A stretch of DNA of 64,000 bases, taken from contig CATYZI010000005.1 of NCBI GenBank assembly GCA_958415625.1, forward strand, positions 1-64,000, in the 5' to 3' direction. Every line of letters starts with the position of its first letter. Position 1 is the first letter of the stretch. This document shows positions 32,487 through 41,202 of this stretch, piece by piece. This stretch comes from an uncultured Collinsella sp. (GTDB lineage: Bacteria > Actinomycetota > Coriobacteriia > Coriobacteriales > Coriobacteriaceae). Below the pieces are notes generated by a model. That model saw only the letters and a list, made by a program, of their open reading frames with translations, had not been told where the DNA came from and made no database searches. The position numbers and the translations under genes are program-made.

Positions 32487-34979
32487 ATGACCGCAACCGC
32501 CAGTCGAACCACCAACCGCAGACCCGAGCTTTTGGCGCCCGCCGGAGGGCCCGAGCCCTTTGCCGCCGCACTCGCCGCCGGGGCAGATGCCATCTACTGC
32601 GGTATGGGCAGCTTCAACGCCCGCCGCAAGGCCACCAACTTTACCGACGAGGCCTTTGAGCAAGCCTGCCGCGCCGCGCATCTAGCCGGGTCGCGCGTCT
32701 ACGTCACGGTCAACATCGTCATCAAGCAGTCCGAGATGGGCGATGCGCTGCAACTCATCCATCGCTGCTCCACGCTGGGCGCCGACGCCTTCATCATCCA
32801 GGACTGGGGCCTGTTCTTTGAGGTCAAGCGCACGATGCCCGGTATCGAGACGCATATCTCAACCCAGGCGAACATCCACGACGACCGCGGAACCCTTTGG
32901 TGCCGCGAGCAGGGCGCCGACCGCGTGACTCTCTCGCGCGAGCTTTCCATCGACGAAATTGCCACCATTCACGATGCCGCACCCGATGTGGACCTTGAGG
33001 TCTTTAGCCATGGCGCCATCTGCTTTTGCTACTCGGGCCTGTGCCTGCTTTCGAGCTTTGCCATGGCGGGACGATCGGCCAACCGCGGCATGTGCGCCCA
33101 GCCCTGCCGCCTGCCCTACGAGCTGATCGACGAGAACGGTCGCGCGCTCTCCCCCGCCGGCCGCGAGCGTGCGCTATGCCCGCGTGACACCAACACCTCA
33201 CAGCTTGTTCGCCGTCTGTATGACGCCGGCGCCGCGTCGCTCAAGCTCGAGGGCCGCATGAAGGCGCCCGATTACGTGTACTCCATCGTTGATGTGTATC
33301 GTCACGAAATTGACGACATGCTATCCGGAGCCACCGTTGCCAAGGACGAGGAAGCCGCCCGCCAGCGCCAGCTCAAGCGCTGCTTCAACCGCGACTTTAC
33401 GCACGCCTATCAGGACGGCACCTCGGGCGACGAGATGATGAGCTATGAGCGTTCCAACAACCGCGGCCAGATCGTGGGCACGGTGCTGGGCAGCCGCCCG
33501 GCCAACCGCGATGTGCGCGGCCTCAAGCCCGACGACCGCCGTCGCCGCGCCGCCATCGCCCGCATTGAGTTGTTTGAGCCCGTGGGCAAGGGCGACCTGT
33601 TGGAGCTTCGCCACGACGATGAGTTCGACCAGTTCCTGACCACCATTGCCGCCGATGATGCCGCCGCGGGCGACATCATCGAATGTCGCGTGCCCCGCAG
33701 TATGCCTGAGGGCTGTCGCGTCCGCGTGATTCGCAGTCAGCGTGCCATCGACGCCGCCGGCGCCGCGCTCAAGCGCGATGTGCTGCGCCGCCGAGCTGTT
33801 GATGTGTCCGTCGTGGCGCGCCTGGGCGAGCCGTTTGCTGTCACACTCACCTGCTGTGACAACCCCGCGCTCACCGCCGCCGCCACGGGCTTCACCGTCG
33901 AGGCCGCCAAGACCCGCGCCGTCGAGGCGGCAGACCTGGTTGAGCATGTGGGCCGCATGGGCTCCTCGCCCTTTGAGGCAGCGAGCTTTGATGTTTCGCT
34001 CGACGCCGGCTGCGGTATGGGTTTCTCCGCCGTGCACAAGGTGCGCGCCGCCGCCTGTAAGGCATTGGAGGAGGCCATTCTTGCGCCGTACGAGGAGCGC
34101 GCGACAACACTCGAGTTGCCGGTACTCGACAAATGTACGTGCGCCATGCCCGAGCATTACCGCGACGAGCCGCAGATCTGCGCCGCCGTCACCACGCTCG
34201 AAGCTGCCGAGGCAGCTCGCGCCGAGAGCGCCACGCGCATCTACATGACCACCGACGCACTCGAGGCCGCCGGTGTCTCCCCTGCCGATGCATTTGAGCA
34301 GGGTATCGTGCCCGTACTCGACGAGGTCTGCCGCGCCGTTGACCACGAGCGCGTCGATCCCTGGATCAATGCCGGGGCCACCGTCGCCGTCGGCAATATC
34401 TCCGAGCTTGCCCTGGCCGCCCAGGTTGGTGCCACGGCGGAAGTCCGCTCTTGCCTGCCGGTTCACAACACGCCCTGCATGGAGGCGCTTGCCGAGCGCG
34501 GCGCCGGTGCGTTTTGGCTATCGCCCGAGATCACGCTCGACGAGATCGTCTCGCTCGGCGCCGCCGCGCCCGCGGCTCTGGGCATCACCGTCTTTGGCCG
34601 CCCGCGCGTCATGACGAGCGAACACTGCATTTTGCAGGTTGCCAACGGTTGTGTCCACGATTGCGCCAACTGCCGCCTGCGCGCCCGCAAGCTGTCGCTC
34701 AAAAATATCGACGGCAAGGTCATGCCCGTGCGCACCGACATCCATGGCCGCTCTCGCTTGTACGACGCCTACCCCATCGACCTTACACCGCAGGTACCAC
34801 AGCTGCTTGATGCCGGCGTCCGTCGTCTTATGGTGGACGGCACGCTGCTCGAGACGGATGAGGTGGGCCGCGCCGTCGCACGCGTCCGTCGTGCCGTCGA
34901 AGCAGCGCAGGCCGGCCGCAAGCCCGCCGCCCGCCTACGCGGGGCGACCTCGGGCTGCATGTTTGTGGGAATTAGCTAA
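32487..34979 (+). CDS. Peptidase U32 family protein, RlhA-type (rRNA cytidine hydroxylase)
   Basis: 830 aa. The N-terminal U32 domain shows ELLAPAGGPEPFAAAL, DAIYCGMG, and the Cys cluster region HGAICFCYSGLCLLSSF, SANRGMCAQPCRLPYE. LKLEGRMKAPDYVY closes the domain. A DUF3656-like middle and a second U32-like C-terminal part with NGCVHDCANCRLR follow. E. coli RlhA, with the same U32-DUF3656 layout, hydroxylates C2501 of 23S rRNA. This protein is longer than RlhA (about 650 aa). Start has AAGGCAGGAT. It is followed 15 bases later by a pseudouridine synthase, so the pair may be an RNA-modification operon. Confidence 0.8.
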   Translation: MTATASRTTNRRPELLAPAGGPEPFAAALAAGADAIYCGMGSFNARRKATNFTDEAFEQACRAAHLAGSRVYVTVNIVIKQSEMGDALQLIHRCSTLGADAFIIQDWGLFFEVKRTMPGIETHISTQANIHDDRGTLWCREQGADRVTLSRELSIDEIATIHDAAPDVDLEVFSHGAICFCYSGLCLLSSFAMAGRSANRGMCAQPCRLPYELIDENGRALSPAGRERALCPRDTNTSQLVRRLYDAGAASLKLEGRMKAPDYVYSIVDVYRHEIDDMLSGATVAKDEEAARQRQLKRCFNRDFTHAYQDGTSGDEMMSYERSNNRGQIVGTVLGSRPANRDVRGLKPDDRRRRAAIARIELFEPVGKGDLLELRHDDEFDQFLTTIAADDAAAGDIIECRVPRSMPEGCRVRVIRSQRAIDAAGAALKRDVLRRRAVDVSVVARLGEPFAVTLTCCDNPALTAAATGFTVEAAKTRAVEAADLVEHVGRMGSSPFEAASFDVSLDAGCGMGFSAVHKVRAAACKALEEAILAPYEERATTLELPVLDKCTCAMPEHYRDEPQICAAVTTLEAAEAARAESATRIYMTTDALEAAGVSPADAFEQGIVPVLDEVCRAVDHERVDPWINAGATVAVGNISELALAAQVGATAEVRSCLPVHNTPCMEALAERGAGAFWLSPEITLDEIVSLGAAAPAALGITVFGRPRVMTSEHCILQVANGCVHDCANCRLRARKLSLKNIDGKVMPVRTDIHGRSRLYDAYPIDLTPQVPQLLDAGVRRLMVDGTLLETDEVGRAVARVRRAVEAAQAGRKPAARLRGATSGCMFVGIS

Positions 34980-34994
34980 CCGAAAGGCTTACAC

Positions 34995-35654
34995 GTGAAC
35001 GAAGAACCTCAAGTCCTCTACTGCGATGCCTGGCTCATGGCCATCGACAAGCCCGCCGGTATGATCGTCCACGGCGATGGCACCGGCGAGCGCACGCTCA
35101 CCGACTACGCCAGCGACCTGCTACTAGCGATGGGCGACGGCTTTGCCGCGACCGACATGCAGCCGCTCAACCGCCTGGACCGCGACACCACCGGCGTGGT
35201 GCTGTTCTCGCTCGACAAGCAGACGCAGCCCGCCTTTGACCAGATGGTCATCGACCACGCTTTCGAAAAGCACTACCTGGCGCTCGCCGAGGGCAAGATC
35301 GACTGGAACGAAAAGCTCATCGACAAGCCCATCGCCCGCGACCGACACGACAGCCGCAAGATGCGCGTCGGCGCCAGCGGCAAGCCGTCTCAAACGCGCG
35401 TGAAGGTACTCAAGCGTCTTAAGAGCCGTCGTGGCCTGCCCACGCGCTCGTATATCGATGTCGAGCTGCTCACCGGCCGCAAGCACCAAATCCGTGTGCA
35501 TCTGGCGAGCGAGCGTCATCCCCTGGTAGGCGACGAGCTCTACGGCACGCCGCGTCCCTGCGGCCTTATGCTCCACGCCCACAGCGTGTCCTTCACGCAT
35601 CCCGTAACCGGCGAGCACATCCACATCGAAGCCCCCTGCCCCTGGGAGCCCTAA
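34995..35654 (+). CDS. RluA family pseudouridine synthase
   Basis: 219 aa. No S4 domain. The catalytic Asp is D62 in LNRLDRDTTG; GRKHQIRVHL and HPLVGDELYG are family motifs. It isomerises uridines in rRNA or tRNA; which site is not evident. GTG start with GAAAGG upstream, 15 bases after the U32 gene. The stop codon is inside a hairpin. Confidence 0.88.
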   Translation: MNEEPQVLYCDAWLMAIDKPAGMIVHGDGTGERTLTDYASDLLLAMGDGFAATDMQPLNRLDRDTTGVVLFSLDKQTQPAFDQMVIDHAFEKHYLALAEGKIDWNEKLIDKPIARDRHDSRKMRVGASGKPSQTRVKVLKRLKSRRGLPTRSYIDVELLTGRKHQIRVHLASERHPLVGDELYGTPRPCGLMLHAHSVSFTHPVTGEHIHIEAPCPWEP

Positions 35655-35692
35655 ACCACCACAATGGGGACAGGCACCTTTGTGGTGGTTTA
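35652..35692. repeat. Hairpin built on the pseudouridine synthase stop codon
   Basis: Arms 35652-35663 and 35681-35692 are a perfect 12 bp; the left arm begins at the TAA stop. The 17-base loop contains GGGGACA. Possibly a REP-like unit or weak terminator. Confidence 0.75.
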
Positions 35693-35719
35693 GCCGCAAT
35701 GGCTCAGCCGCGGTCCCAA

Positions 35720-35939
35720 AACGTCTCGATCTGTAACAGTTAGAACCCATTTTCCGGTCTATCTGTTACAGATCGAGACGTTCAAATCTCCCTCAAGGGA
35801 AAATCTCAATCTGTAACAATAACTCGGCAAAATCAGCCTCAGATGTTATAGATTTAGACAAACCACCAGCGTCGCCCCAAACAATCTCAATCTGCAACAT
35901 CTAGCCTGCTTTTAACGGTCTGGTTGTTACAGATTTAGA
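35720..35939. repeat. Three-unit hairpin array, 80-81-bp period
   Basis: Units begin at 35724, 35804 and 35885. Each has 15-base arms (TCTCAATCTGTAACA and TGTTACAGATTTAGA types) around a 25-base loop. In unit 1 the stem extends to a perfect 20 bp (35720-35739 with 35763-35782). Loops share a TAG-CC-TTTT-CGGTCT pattern, inverted in unit 2. It lies between convergent genes and is unrelated in sequence to the 62-bp arrays, but built the same way. Confidence 0.85.
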
Positions 35940-35956
35940 CAAACCGGCAGACAACG

Positions 35957-35992
35957 AAAGCGGCAACGCCCGTAATGGATGTTGCCGCTTTT
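35957..35992. terminator. Bidirectional terminator after deoR-type gene
   Basis: AAAGCGGCAAC, 13-base loop, GTTGCCGCTTTT. It serves the leftward DeoR gene and possibly rightward read-through from the RNA-modification pair. Confidence 0.85.
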
Positions 35993-36036
35993 CTATTGAG
36001 AAAACTAAATGGTTTTGGCCTTACTTCGCCCCGTTG

Positions 36037-36783
36037 CTAGACCATGATGACGTTGTCCATCGCCTGGTACTTGGCGGGCACCTCACCCGCGGTGATAATC
36101 GTTGCGTCGCGGAAGTCCGCAAACTTGACGGGCGCCACCATGCCAAATTTGCTGGCGTCCGAGATTACATAGCGCTTGGCCGTATGGCGCATAGAAATGC
36201 GTTTGACCTGGGCTTCCTCAATGTCGGGCGTTGTAAAGCCCTGGTCGGTGGCAATGCCGTTGGAACCCCAAAAGCCGCAGTTGAAGTTGTAGCGTTCTAG
36301 AGTTGCCAAGGCATCGGGGCCAACGAGCGCCTCGGTCTCGGGCTTGAGCTCGCCACCCAGCACCACGGTGCGCATGCCGCGCAGGGCGAGATGCTGAGCA
36401 TGGAGCACGGAGTCGGTCACATAGGTGACGCCGTCAAGGCGCGGAAGATGCTCGATGAGCCTGAGCGTCGTCGAACCCGAATCGATGTACACAAAGCTCT
36501 CGGGCTCCACGAGTGCCGCGGCGCGAGCGCAGATGCGCTCCTTGTCGTCGTTATGGAGATCACTGCGCTCACTGATCGTTAAGTCGCGCGTCACGTGCGC
36601 GCGCTCAAGGCTTGTCGCGCCACCGTGCACCTTGGCGATGCGGTGCGCTCGGTCAAGTGTCTGCAGGTCGCGTCGAATGGTAGAAGCCGTCACACCCAGG
36701 GCATCGGCAAGCTCTGGCACCGTTACTGAGCCAGCCTGCTGCACCATCGAGACGATCGCATTGAGCCTATCTTCCGCGAGCAT
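36037..36783 (-). CDS. DeoR family transcriptional repressor
   Basis: 248 aa. N-terminal DeoR helix-turn-helix (SVTVPELADALGVTASTIRR, 19-38) and a C-terminal DeoRC sugar-phosphate sensor with YIDSGST and GSNGIATDQGFTT. Such repressors usually respond to phosphorylated sugars and control an adjacent catabolic operon, here the oxidoreductase gene ending three bases upstream (TAAGCGATG). Candidate TACGCA half-sites lie before that gene. Confidence 0.88.
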   Translation of the reverse strand: MLAEDRLNAIVSMVQQAGSVTVPELADALGVTASTIRRDLQTLDRAHRIAKVHGGATSLERAHVTRDLTISERSDLHNDDKERICARAAALVEPESFVYIDSGSTTLRLIEHLPRLDGVTYVTDSVLHAQHLALRGMRTVVLGGELKPETEALVGPDALATLERYNFNCGFWGSNGIATDQGFTTPDIEEAQVKRISMRHTAKRYVISDASKFGMVAPVKFADFRDATIITAGEVPAKYQAMDNVIMV

Positions 36784-36786
36784 CGC

Positions 36787-37866
36787 TTACTCCTCCTCGG
36801 GGTAGACGACTCCCCAATCGGCACGGAGCTTGGTCATCAGCTCCATAACATCAGAAGCATAATCCAGAAGCTCACGCTTGGAATCATCACCGGCAACGGC
36901 CTTCTCGAGGTCAGCCATCTCGTAGCACAGGGCGTAAGCCTCGGTGCCCGCGGCGACCTCCTCGCGATGACCATCCGCGGTCCACACGATCATCGCATGA
37001 TCGGCACGCGGATACTCGTTGACCTCAATATAGCAGTTATCAAAGCTGATAACCGAGCGCTTGGGCTGCTTGGAGTGGAGCGTAAGGCTCACAACGCCCA
37101 GCTGCTGTTCGGCATTGCGGCAGACGATACCGCCCGCGACATCGACACCAGTCTCGCAGGTGTTGCCCAGAGACACGACCTCGGCGGGTTGGCTGGCCAT
37201 AAACAGGCGCATGACCGAAAGGGCATAGACGCCGATATCGAGCATAGCGCCGCCGGCGAGACTACGGTTGTAGAAGCGGTTGGTCAGGTCGCCGTACTCC
37301 TTATAGCTGCCAAAGTTGAGCTGGGCGAGGTTCATGCGGCCAAAGTAGCCCGCATCCATGCGACGGCGCAGCTCCTGATACAGCGGCATGTGGAGCACCG
37401 TGGTGGCATCCATAAGGACCACGTTGTGCTCAGCGGCAATGGCACGGGCCTCATCGAGTTCAGCGGAATTGAGGGTAATGGCCTTCTCGCAGAGCACGTG
37501 CTTGCCGGCGGCCAGCGCGGCACGCAGATAGGTGATATGCGTGTTGTGCGGCGTGGTGATATAGACGGCGTCGATGTCCGGATCGGCATAGAGGTCCTCG
37601 ACCGTTTCATAGACCTTCTCGATGCCATACTGCTCAGCAAAAGCTTGAGCCTTGGACAGCGTGCGGTTGGCGACACCCGCAAGCTTGCGGCCGGCAAGAG
37701 CGAGAGATTGGGCCATCTGGTTGGCAATAACGCCGCAACCGATCACAGCCCAACGGAGCTCGGGAGCCGTAAAGATGTCCTCAGGGAACGGCTTGTCCTG
37801 GACCGAAGCGAATGCTGCTTTGGCGGCTGCTGCGGCGTCGAGTGGAGCCTGCTTGGAATCTGCCAT
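36787..37866 (-). CDS. Gfo/Idh/MocA family oxidoreductase
   Basis: 359 aa. Rossmann motif VIGCGVIANQMA near residue 41, EKAITLN (the family's EKP region, with Ala for Pro), and a C-terminal beta-sheet dimer domain. It oxidises or reduces a sugar, inositol or related polyol with NAD(P); substrate unknown. AGGAGG precedes ATG 37866. It is translationally linked to a DeoR repressor, pointing to sugar-derivative metabolism. Confidence 0.88.
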   Translation of the reverse strand: MADSKQAPLDAAAAAKAAFASVQDKPFPEDIFTAPELRWAVIGCGVIANQMAQSLALAGRKLAGVANRTLSKAQAFAEQYGIEKVYETVEDLYADPDIDAVYITTPHNTHITYLRAALAAGKHVLCEKAITLNSAELDEARAIAAEHNVVLMDATTVLHMPLYQELRRRMDAGYFGRMNLAQLNFGSYKEYGDLTNRFYNRSLAGGAMLDIGVYALSVMRLFMASQPAEVVSLGNTCETGVDVAGGIVCRNAEQQLGVVSLTLHSKQPKRSVISFDNCYIEVNEYPRADHAMIVWTADGHREEVAAGTEAYALCYEMADLEKAVAGDDSKRELLDYASDVMELMTKLRADWGVVYPEEE

Positions 37867-37947
37867 TATGTGCCTCCTGTGTCATAGAACGTCCAGCATT
37901 TCTGACAGCTCAATATTCGCACAAACACGCGCGTCTGTGCGCGTTTT

Positions 37948-38046
37948 TGCGTATCTCATCGCTAAACGGTCATTTTTGCCCCGTAAACGGCGCATCTATA
38001 CGCATATTCACGCAATCCTACGCACGCAAATACGCATAAATGCGCA
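37948..38046. promoter_or_regulatory. TACGCA half-site cluster upstream of the oxidoreductase-DeoR operon
   Basis: TACGCA at 37999-38004, 38019-38024 and 38031-38036; inverted TGCGTA at 37948-37953; TGCGCA at 38041-38046. Spacings are 20 and 12 bases. DeoR proteins often bind such multi-repeat operators, so this is the probable autoregulatory site, 80-180 bases from the ATG. Confidence 0.5.
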
Positions 38047-38169
38047 CTGGTCATTGCTCAGAGACAGGGGCTTATGCTTAGAACTCAAAAGACAGGATGA
38101 TCCACTTCGCCTCGTCGCTCATGGCGCGCTGCAGCTCAAAGGACCGTCCCTAACTGCCAACAGTATGCC

Positions 38170-38239
38170 CACTCATTTATGTCTGTCCCCAATGAGTGTT
38201 CTCACTCATTTAAGTCTGTCCCCAATGAGTGGGGACAGA
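38170..38239. repeat. Two 29-bp direct hairpin repeats with TGTCCCC loops
   Basis: Near-identical units 38170-38198 and 38203-38231: CACTCATT, 13-base loop with GTCTGTCCCC, AATGAGTG. GGGGACAGA follows at 38231-38239 and is complementary to the loops, so a pseudoknot is possible. It abuts the ribosomal operon terminator. Confidence 0.8.
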
Positions 38240-38272
38240 AAAAGGCCCGGGTGCCGTGGCATCCGGGCCTTT
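38239..38272 (-). terminator. Terminator of the rplC-rplX operon
   Basis: Read leftward: AAAGGCCCGGATGCC, short loop, GGCACCCGGGCCTTTTT, 27 bases past the rplX stop. It shows that the operon ends here rather than continuing into rplE. Confidence 0.9.
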
Positions 38273-38298
38273 GCTAGCAACTTGATGTTGCGGGAAGC

Positions 38299-38604
38299 TT
38301 AGAACTTGTGGCCGCACTTCTTGCAGACGCGCAGCTTGTTCTTGCCGTCCTTCTCGTGACCGACGCGGGTAACCTTACCGCACTCGGGGCAAACGAGATT
38401 GACGTTGGAGGCGTCGATGGGAGCCTCCTGCGAAACGATACCACCCTGCTGGTTGGCAGCGTTGGGCTTGACGGCCTTCTTGACGACCGAAACGCCCTCG
38501 ACAACGACCTTGTTCTCGGCGGGGAGAGCACGCAGGATAACGCCCTGCTTGCCGCGATCCTTACCAGAGAGAACCTGGACCTTATCGCCCTTCTTGATAT
38601 ACAT
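38299..38604 (-). CDS. rplX: 50S ribosomal protein L24
   Basis: 101 aa. It begins MYIKKGDKVQVLSGKDRGKQG, the KOW motif of L24, and ends with a CPECGKVTRV...CKKCGHKF-type pair of cysteine motifs (C74/C77 and C94/C97), a zinc-ribbon seen in some L24 proteins. Early assembly protein binding 23S rRNA. Last gene of the operon; a terminator follows. Confidence 0.97.
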   Translation of the reverse strand: MYIKKGDKVQVLSGKDRGKQGVILRALPAENKVVVEGVSVVKKAVKPNAANQQGGIVSQEAPIDASNVNLVCPECGKVTRVGHEKDGKNKLRVCKKCGHKF

Positions 38605-38617
38605 ATATCTCCCCTAA

Positions 38618-38986
38618 CTACAGGGTCTCGGGAGCGAGCGAGACGATCTTCATGTACTTCTTGTCACGAAGCTCGCGAGCGACGGGCCCGAAGATACGGG
38701 TACCGACGGGCGAACCATCGTTGTTGATGACAACGCAGGCGTTCTCATCAAAGCGAATGTAGGAGCCATCCTTGCGGCGGATCTCCTTAACGGTGCGAAC
38801 GACGACGCAACGGACAACGTCCTTCTTCTTGACGTTGGCGCCAGGGGTAGCCTCCTGGACAGCACCGATGAACACATCGCCGATGCCTGCATAACGACGC
38901 TTGGAACCGCCAAGCACCTTGATGCAGCGAATCTTGCGAGCGCCGGAGTTGTCGGCGACGTTCAGCATGGTTTGCATCTGAATCAT
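38618..38986 (-). CDS. rplN: 50S ribosomal protein L14
   Basis: 122 aa, usual length. MIQMQTMLNVADNSGARKI start and RIFGPVARELRDKKYMKIVSLAPE end are diagnostic. It sits at the subunit interface of the 50S particle. Start codon follows GGAGGAAC. The 118-base gap from rpsQ is longer than others in the operon; nothing obvious is in it. Confidence 0.98.
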   Translation of the reverse strand: MIQMQTMLNVADNSGARKIRCIKVLGGSKRRYAGIGDVFIGAVQEATPGANVKKKDVVRCVVVRTVKEIRRKDGSYIRFDENACVVINNDGSPVGTRIFGPVARELRDKKYMKIVSLAPETL

Positions 38987-39104
38987 GGTAGATGTTCCTC
39001 CGAACTAAGAACCGAAGAGAGGTGCGCAGCCTTTATACGGCCCGTGGTATGCAAGCCAGGCTTACGCACATCTTCGGAAACGTACAAGTCGTAAGAGCGA
39101 CTGC

Positions 39105-39365
39105 TTATTTAGCGCGCTCGACGACCTCGATGAGGCGCCAACGCTTCATCTTGGACATAGGACGGGTCTCCATAACGCGGACGGTGTCGCCCACGCCAGC
39201 CGTGCACTCCTCGTCGTGAGCGTGCAGCTTCTTGGAGCTGGTCATCATCTTGCCGTACTTGGGGTGACGCTTGCGCTCGGTGATGGTGACAACAATGGTC
39301 TTGGCACCGGAGACGGAGGTAACGACACCCGTACGGACCTTACGCGAGTTACGCGAATCAGTCAT
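39105..39365 (-). CDS. rpsQ: 30S ribosomal protein S17
   Basis: 86 aa. RKVRTGVVTSVSGAKTIVV and HPKYGKMMTSSKKLHAHDE are S17 hallmarks; an early 16S rRNA binder. AAGGAG precedes the ATG. Follows rpmC by 16 bases. Confidence 0.97.
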   Translation of the reverse strand: MTDSRNSRKVRTGVVTSVSGAKTIVVTITERKRHPKYGKMMTSSKKLHAHDEECTAGVGDTVRVMETRPMSKMKRWRLIEVVERAK

Positions 39366-39381
39366 GTTCTCTCCTTAGGTC

Positions 39382-39597
39382 CTACTCGGCGACAGCGGAC
39401 TTCTCCGCTGCGATCTCGCGGGCGCGCTGCTCCGTGAGGACGCGAGCGATGTCCTTCTTCACGGTGTTGACGCGAGCGGTGTTGTCCAGCTGGCTGGTGG
39501 CCATCTGGAAACGAAGGTTAAAGAGCTCGGTGCGCATTTCCTTCAGCTTCTCAACGAGCTGAGCGTCCGAGAGCTCACGAATCTCTGCGGGCTTCAT
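39382..39597 (-). CDS. rpmC: 50S ribosomal protein L29
   Basis: 71 aa. MKPAEIRELSDAQLVEKL and LFNLRFQMATSQLDN are conserved. Located at the nascent-chain exit. Its ATG shares one base with the rplP stop (TAATG), so translation is coupled. Confidence 0.97.
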   Translation of the reverse strand: MKPAEIRELSDAQLVEKLKEMRTELFNLRFQMATSQLDNTARVNTVKKDIARVLTEQRAREIAAEKSAVAE

Positions 39598-40100
39598 TAG
39601 TTCTCCTCCTTGGCGGCGGCGGCGTCCTCAGCAGCCCACTTGGCCTCGAGAGCGGCCTCCTCAGCCATCTCCTTCTCGATGCGCTGCTCAGCGTTCTTAG
39701 CAGCAACAATCTTGGTCTTGATGGGAAGCTTGTGCTGTGCAAGACGCAGAGCCTCGCGAGCGACCTCCTCGGGCACGCCCTTGACCTCGAACATGATGCG
39801 GCCGGGCTTGACGACGGCCACCCACTCCTCGGGGTTACCCTTACCAGAACCCATGCGAGTCTCGGCAGGCTTCTTGGTGATGGGCTTATCGGGGAAGATC
39901 GTGATGTAGACACGACCGCCACGCTTCATGTAGCGGGTCATGGCAATACGAGCGGCCTCGATCTGACGGTTGGTGATCCAATGGGCCTCGAGAGCCTGGA
40001 TACCAAACTCGCCGAAATGCAGCTCGGTATTACCCTTGGCCTGGCCCTTCATGGAGCCACGCTGCACCTTGCGGTGAAGAATACGCTTAGGGGCAAGCAC
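39597..40100 (-). CDS. rplP: 50S ribosomal protein L16
   Basis: 167 aa. Starts GTG, giving MLAPKRILHRKVQRG, matching the family's N-terminus; FGEFGIQALEAHWITNRQIEAAR is diagnostic. About 25 residues longer than E. coli L16, with an Ala/Glu-rich charged tail after residue 140. The start overlaps the rpsC stop by one base (TAGTG). Confidence 0.97.
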   Translation of the reverse strand: MLAPKRILHRKVQRGSMKGQAKGNTELHFGEFGIQALEAHWITNRQIEAARIAMTRYMKRGGRVYITIFPDKPITKKPAETRMGSGKGNPEEWVAVVKPGRIMFEVKGVPEEVAREALRLAQHKLPIKTKIVAAKNAEQRIEKEMAEEAALEAKWAAEDAAAAKEEN

Positions 40101-40810
40101 TACTGACCCCTCCTCTCGGAGTTACGACGACGAGGACGGGAAGAGCCCTCGAGTGCAGGGTTGGGAACAGGCTGGCCCGGGAGCTTCTCGCCCAGGTAGA
40201 TCCAGACCTTCACGCCGCAAGCGCCCATGGTGGTGCTGGCGACAGCCGTGCCGTAGTCGATCTTGGCACGGAGGGTGTGCAGAGGCACGCGACCCTCGCG
40301 GTACCACTCACGACGGCCCATCTCGGCACCGCCGAGACGACCGGAGCACTGGATACGGATGCCCTTGGCGCCGGCCTTGCGGGCGGACTGGACAGCCTTG
40401 CGCATAGCGCGACGGAAGGCAACGCGGCCCTCGAGCTGCTCGGCGATAGACTGAGCAACGAGGTTGGCGTCGAGCTCGGGGCGCTTAATCTCGACAACGT
40501 CGACGGAGAGCTGGCCCTTGGAGACGCCAGCGACCTTCTCGAGCTCGGTGCGGAGGGTATCGATCTCGGCACCCTTCTTACCGATGACAACGCCGGGGCG
40601 AGCAGTGAGGATGATGACCTTCACCTTGTCGCCAGCGCGCTCGATCTCGACACGGGAGACAGCTGCGCGGGAAAGACGCTTCTCGAGGTACTTGCGGATC
40701 TCGAGATCGTTACCGAGGGTCTTAGCGTAATCCTTCTCTGCGAACCAGCGGGAGCGCCAGTTCTCGGTGATGCCAAGACGGAAGCCGGTGGGGTAGACTT
40801 TCTGACCCAT
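40100..40810 (-). CDS. rpsC: 30S ribosomal protein S3
   Basis: 236 aa. MGQKVYPTGFRLGI start, KH domain GVVIGKKGAEIDTLR, C-terminal GTAVASTTMGACGVKVWI. Lines the mRNA entry channel. An Arg-rich tail follows. Confidence 0.98.
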   Translation of the reverse strand: MGQKVYPTGFRLGITENWRSRWFAEKDYAKTLGNDLEIRKYLEKRLSRAAVSRVEIERAGDKVKVIILTARPGVVIGKKGAEIDTLRTELEKVAGVSKGQLSVDVVEIKRPELDANLVAQSIAEQLEGRVAFRRAMRKAVQSARKAGAKGIRIQCSGRLGGAEMGRREWYREGRVPLHTLRAKIDYGTAVASTTMGACGVKVWIYLGEKLPGQPVPNPALEGSSRPRRRNSERRGQ

Positions 40811-40816
40811 ACAGCT

Positions 40817-41188
40817 TTACGCCTCCTTTCGAGGAGCAACGACGACGGTGATGTGGGAAGTACGCTTCAGAATGCGAGAAGCGGAACCCTTGGCGCGGGG
40901 ACGGATGCGCTTAAGCGTCGGACCCTCGTCAACATAGGCAGCGGCGACAACCAGGTTGTCGGCACGCAGACCGTTGTTGTTCTCGGCGTTCGCAACGGCG
41001 GAACGGAGAACCTTCTCGACATCCACGGCGACGGCGCGGTCGCAGAAGTGGAGGATGTCGAAGGCCTGAGCGACAGGCTTGCGGCGGATCAGATCGACCA
41101 CCAGGCGGGCCTTGCTGGGGGAAACACGCACGTACTTAGCGACGGCGCGAACCTCGGTGGCCTCAGTTTCAATAGACTTAGTTGCCAT
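40817..41188 (-). CDS. rplV: 50S ribosomal protein L22
   Basis: 123 aa. AKYVRVSPSKARLVVDLIR and RPRAKGSASRILKRTSHITVVV are L22 signatures; the long hairpin lines the exit tunnel and is a macrolide-resistance site. Six bases from rpsC. Confidence 0.97.
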   Translation of the reverse strand: MATKSIETEATEVRAVAKYVRVSPSKARLVVDLIRRKPVAQAFDILHFCDRAVAVDVEKVLRSAVANAENNNGLRADNLVVAAAYVDEGPTLKRIRPRAKGSASRILKRTSHITVVVAPRKEA

Positions 41189-41202
41189 TTACGGTTAACC
41201 CC

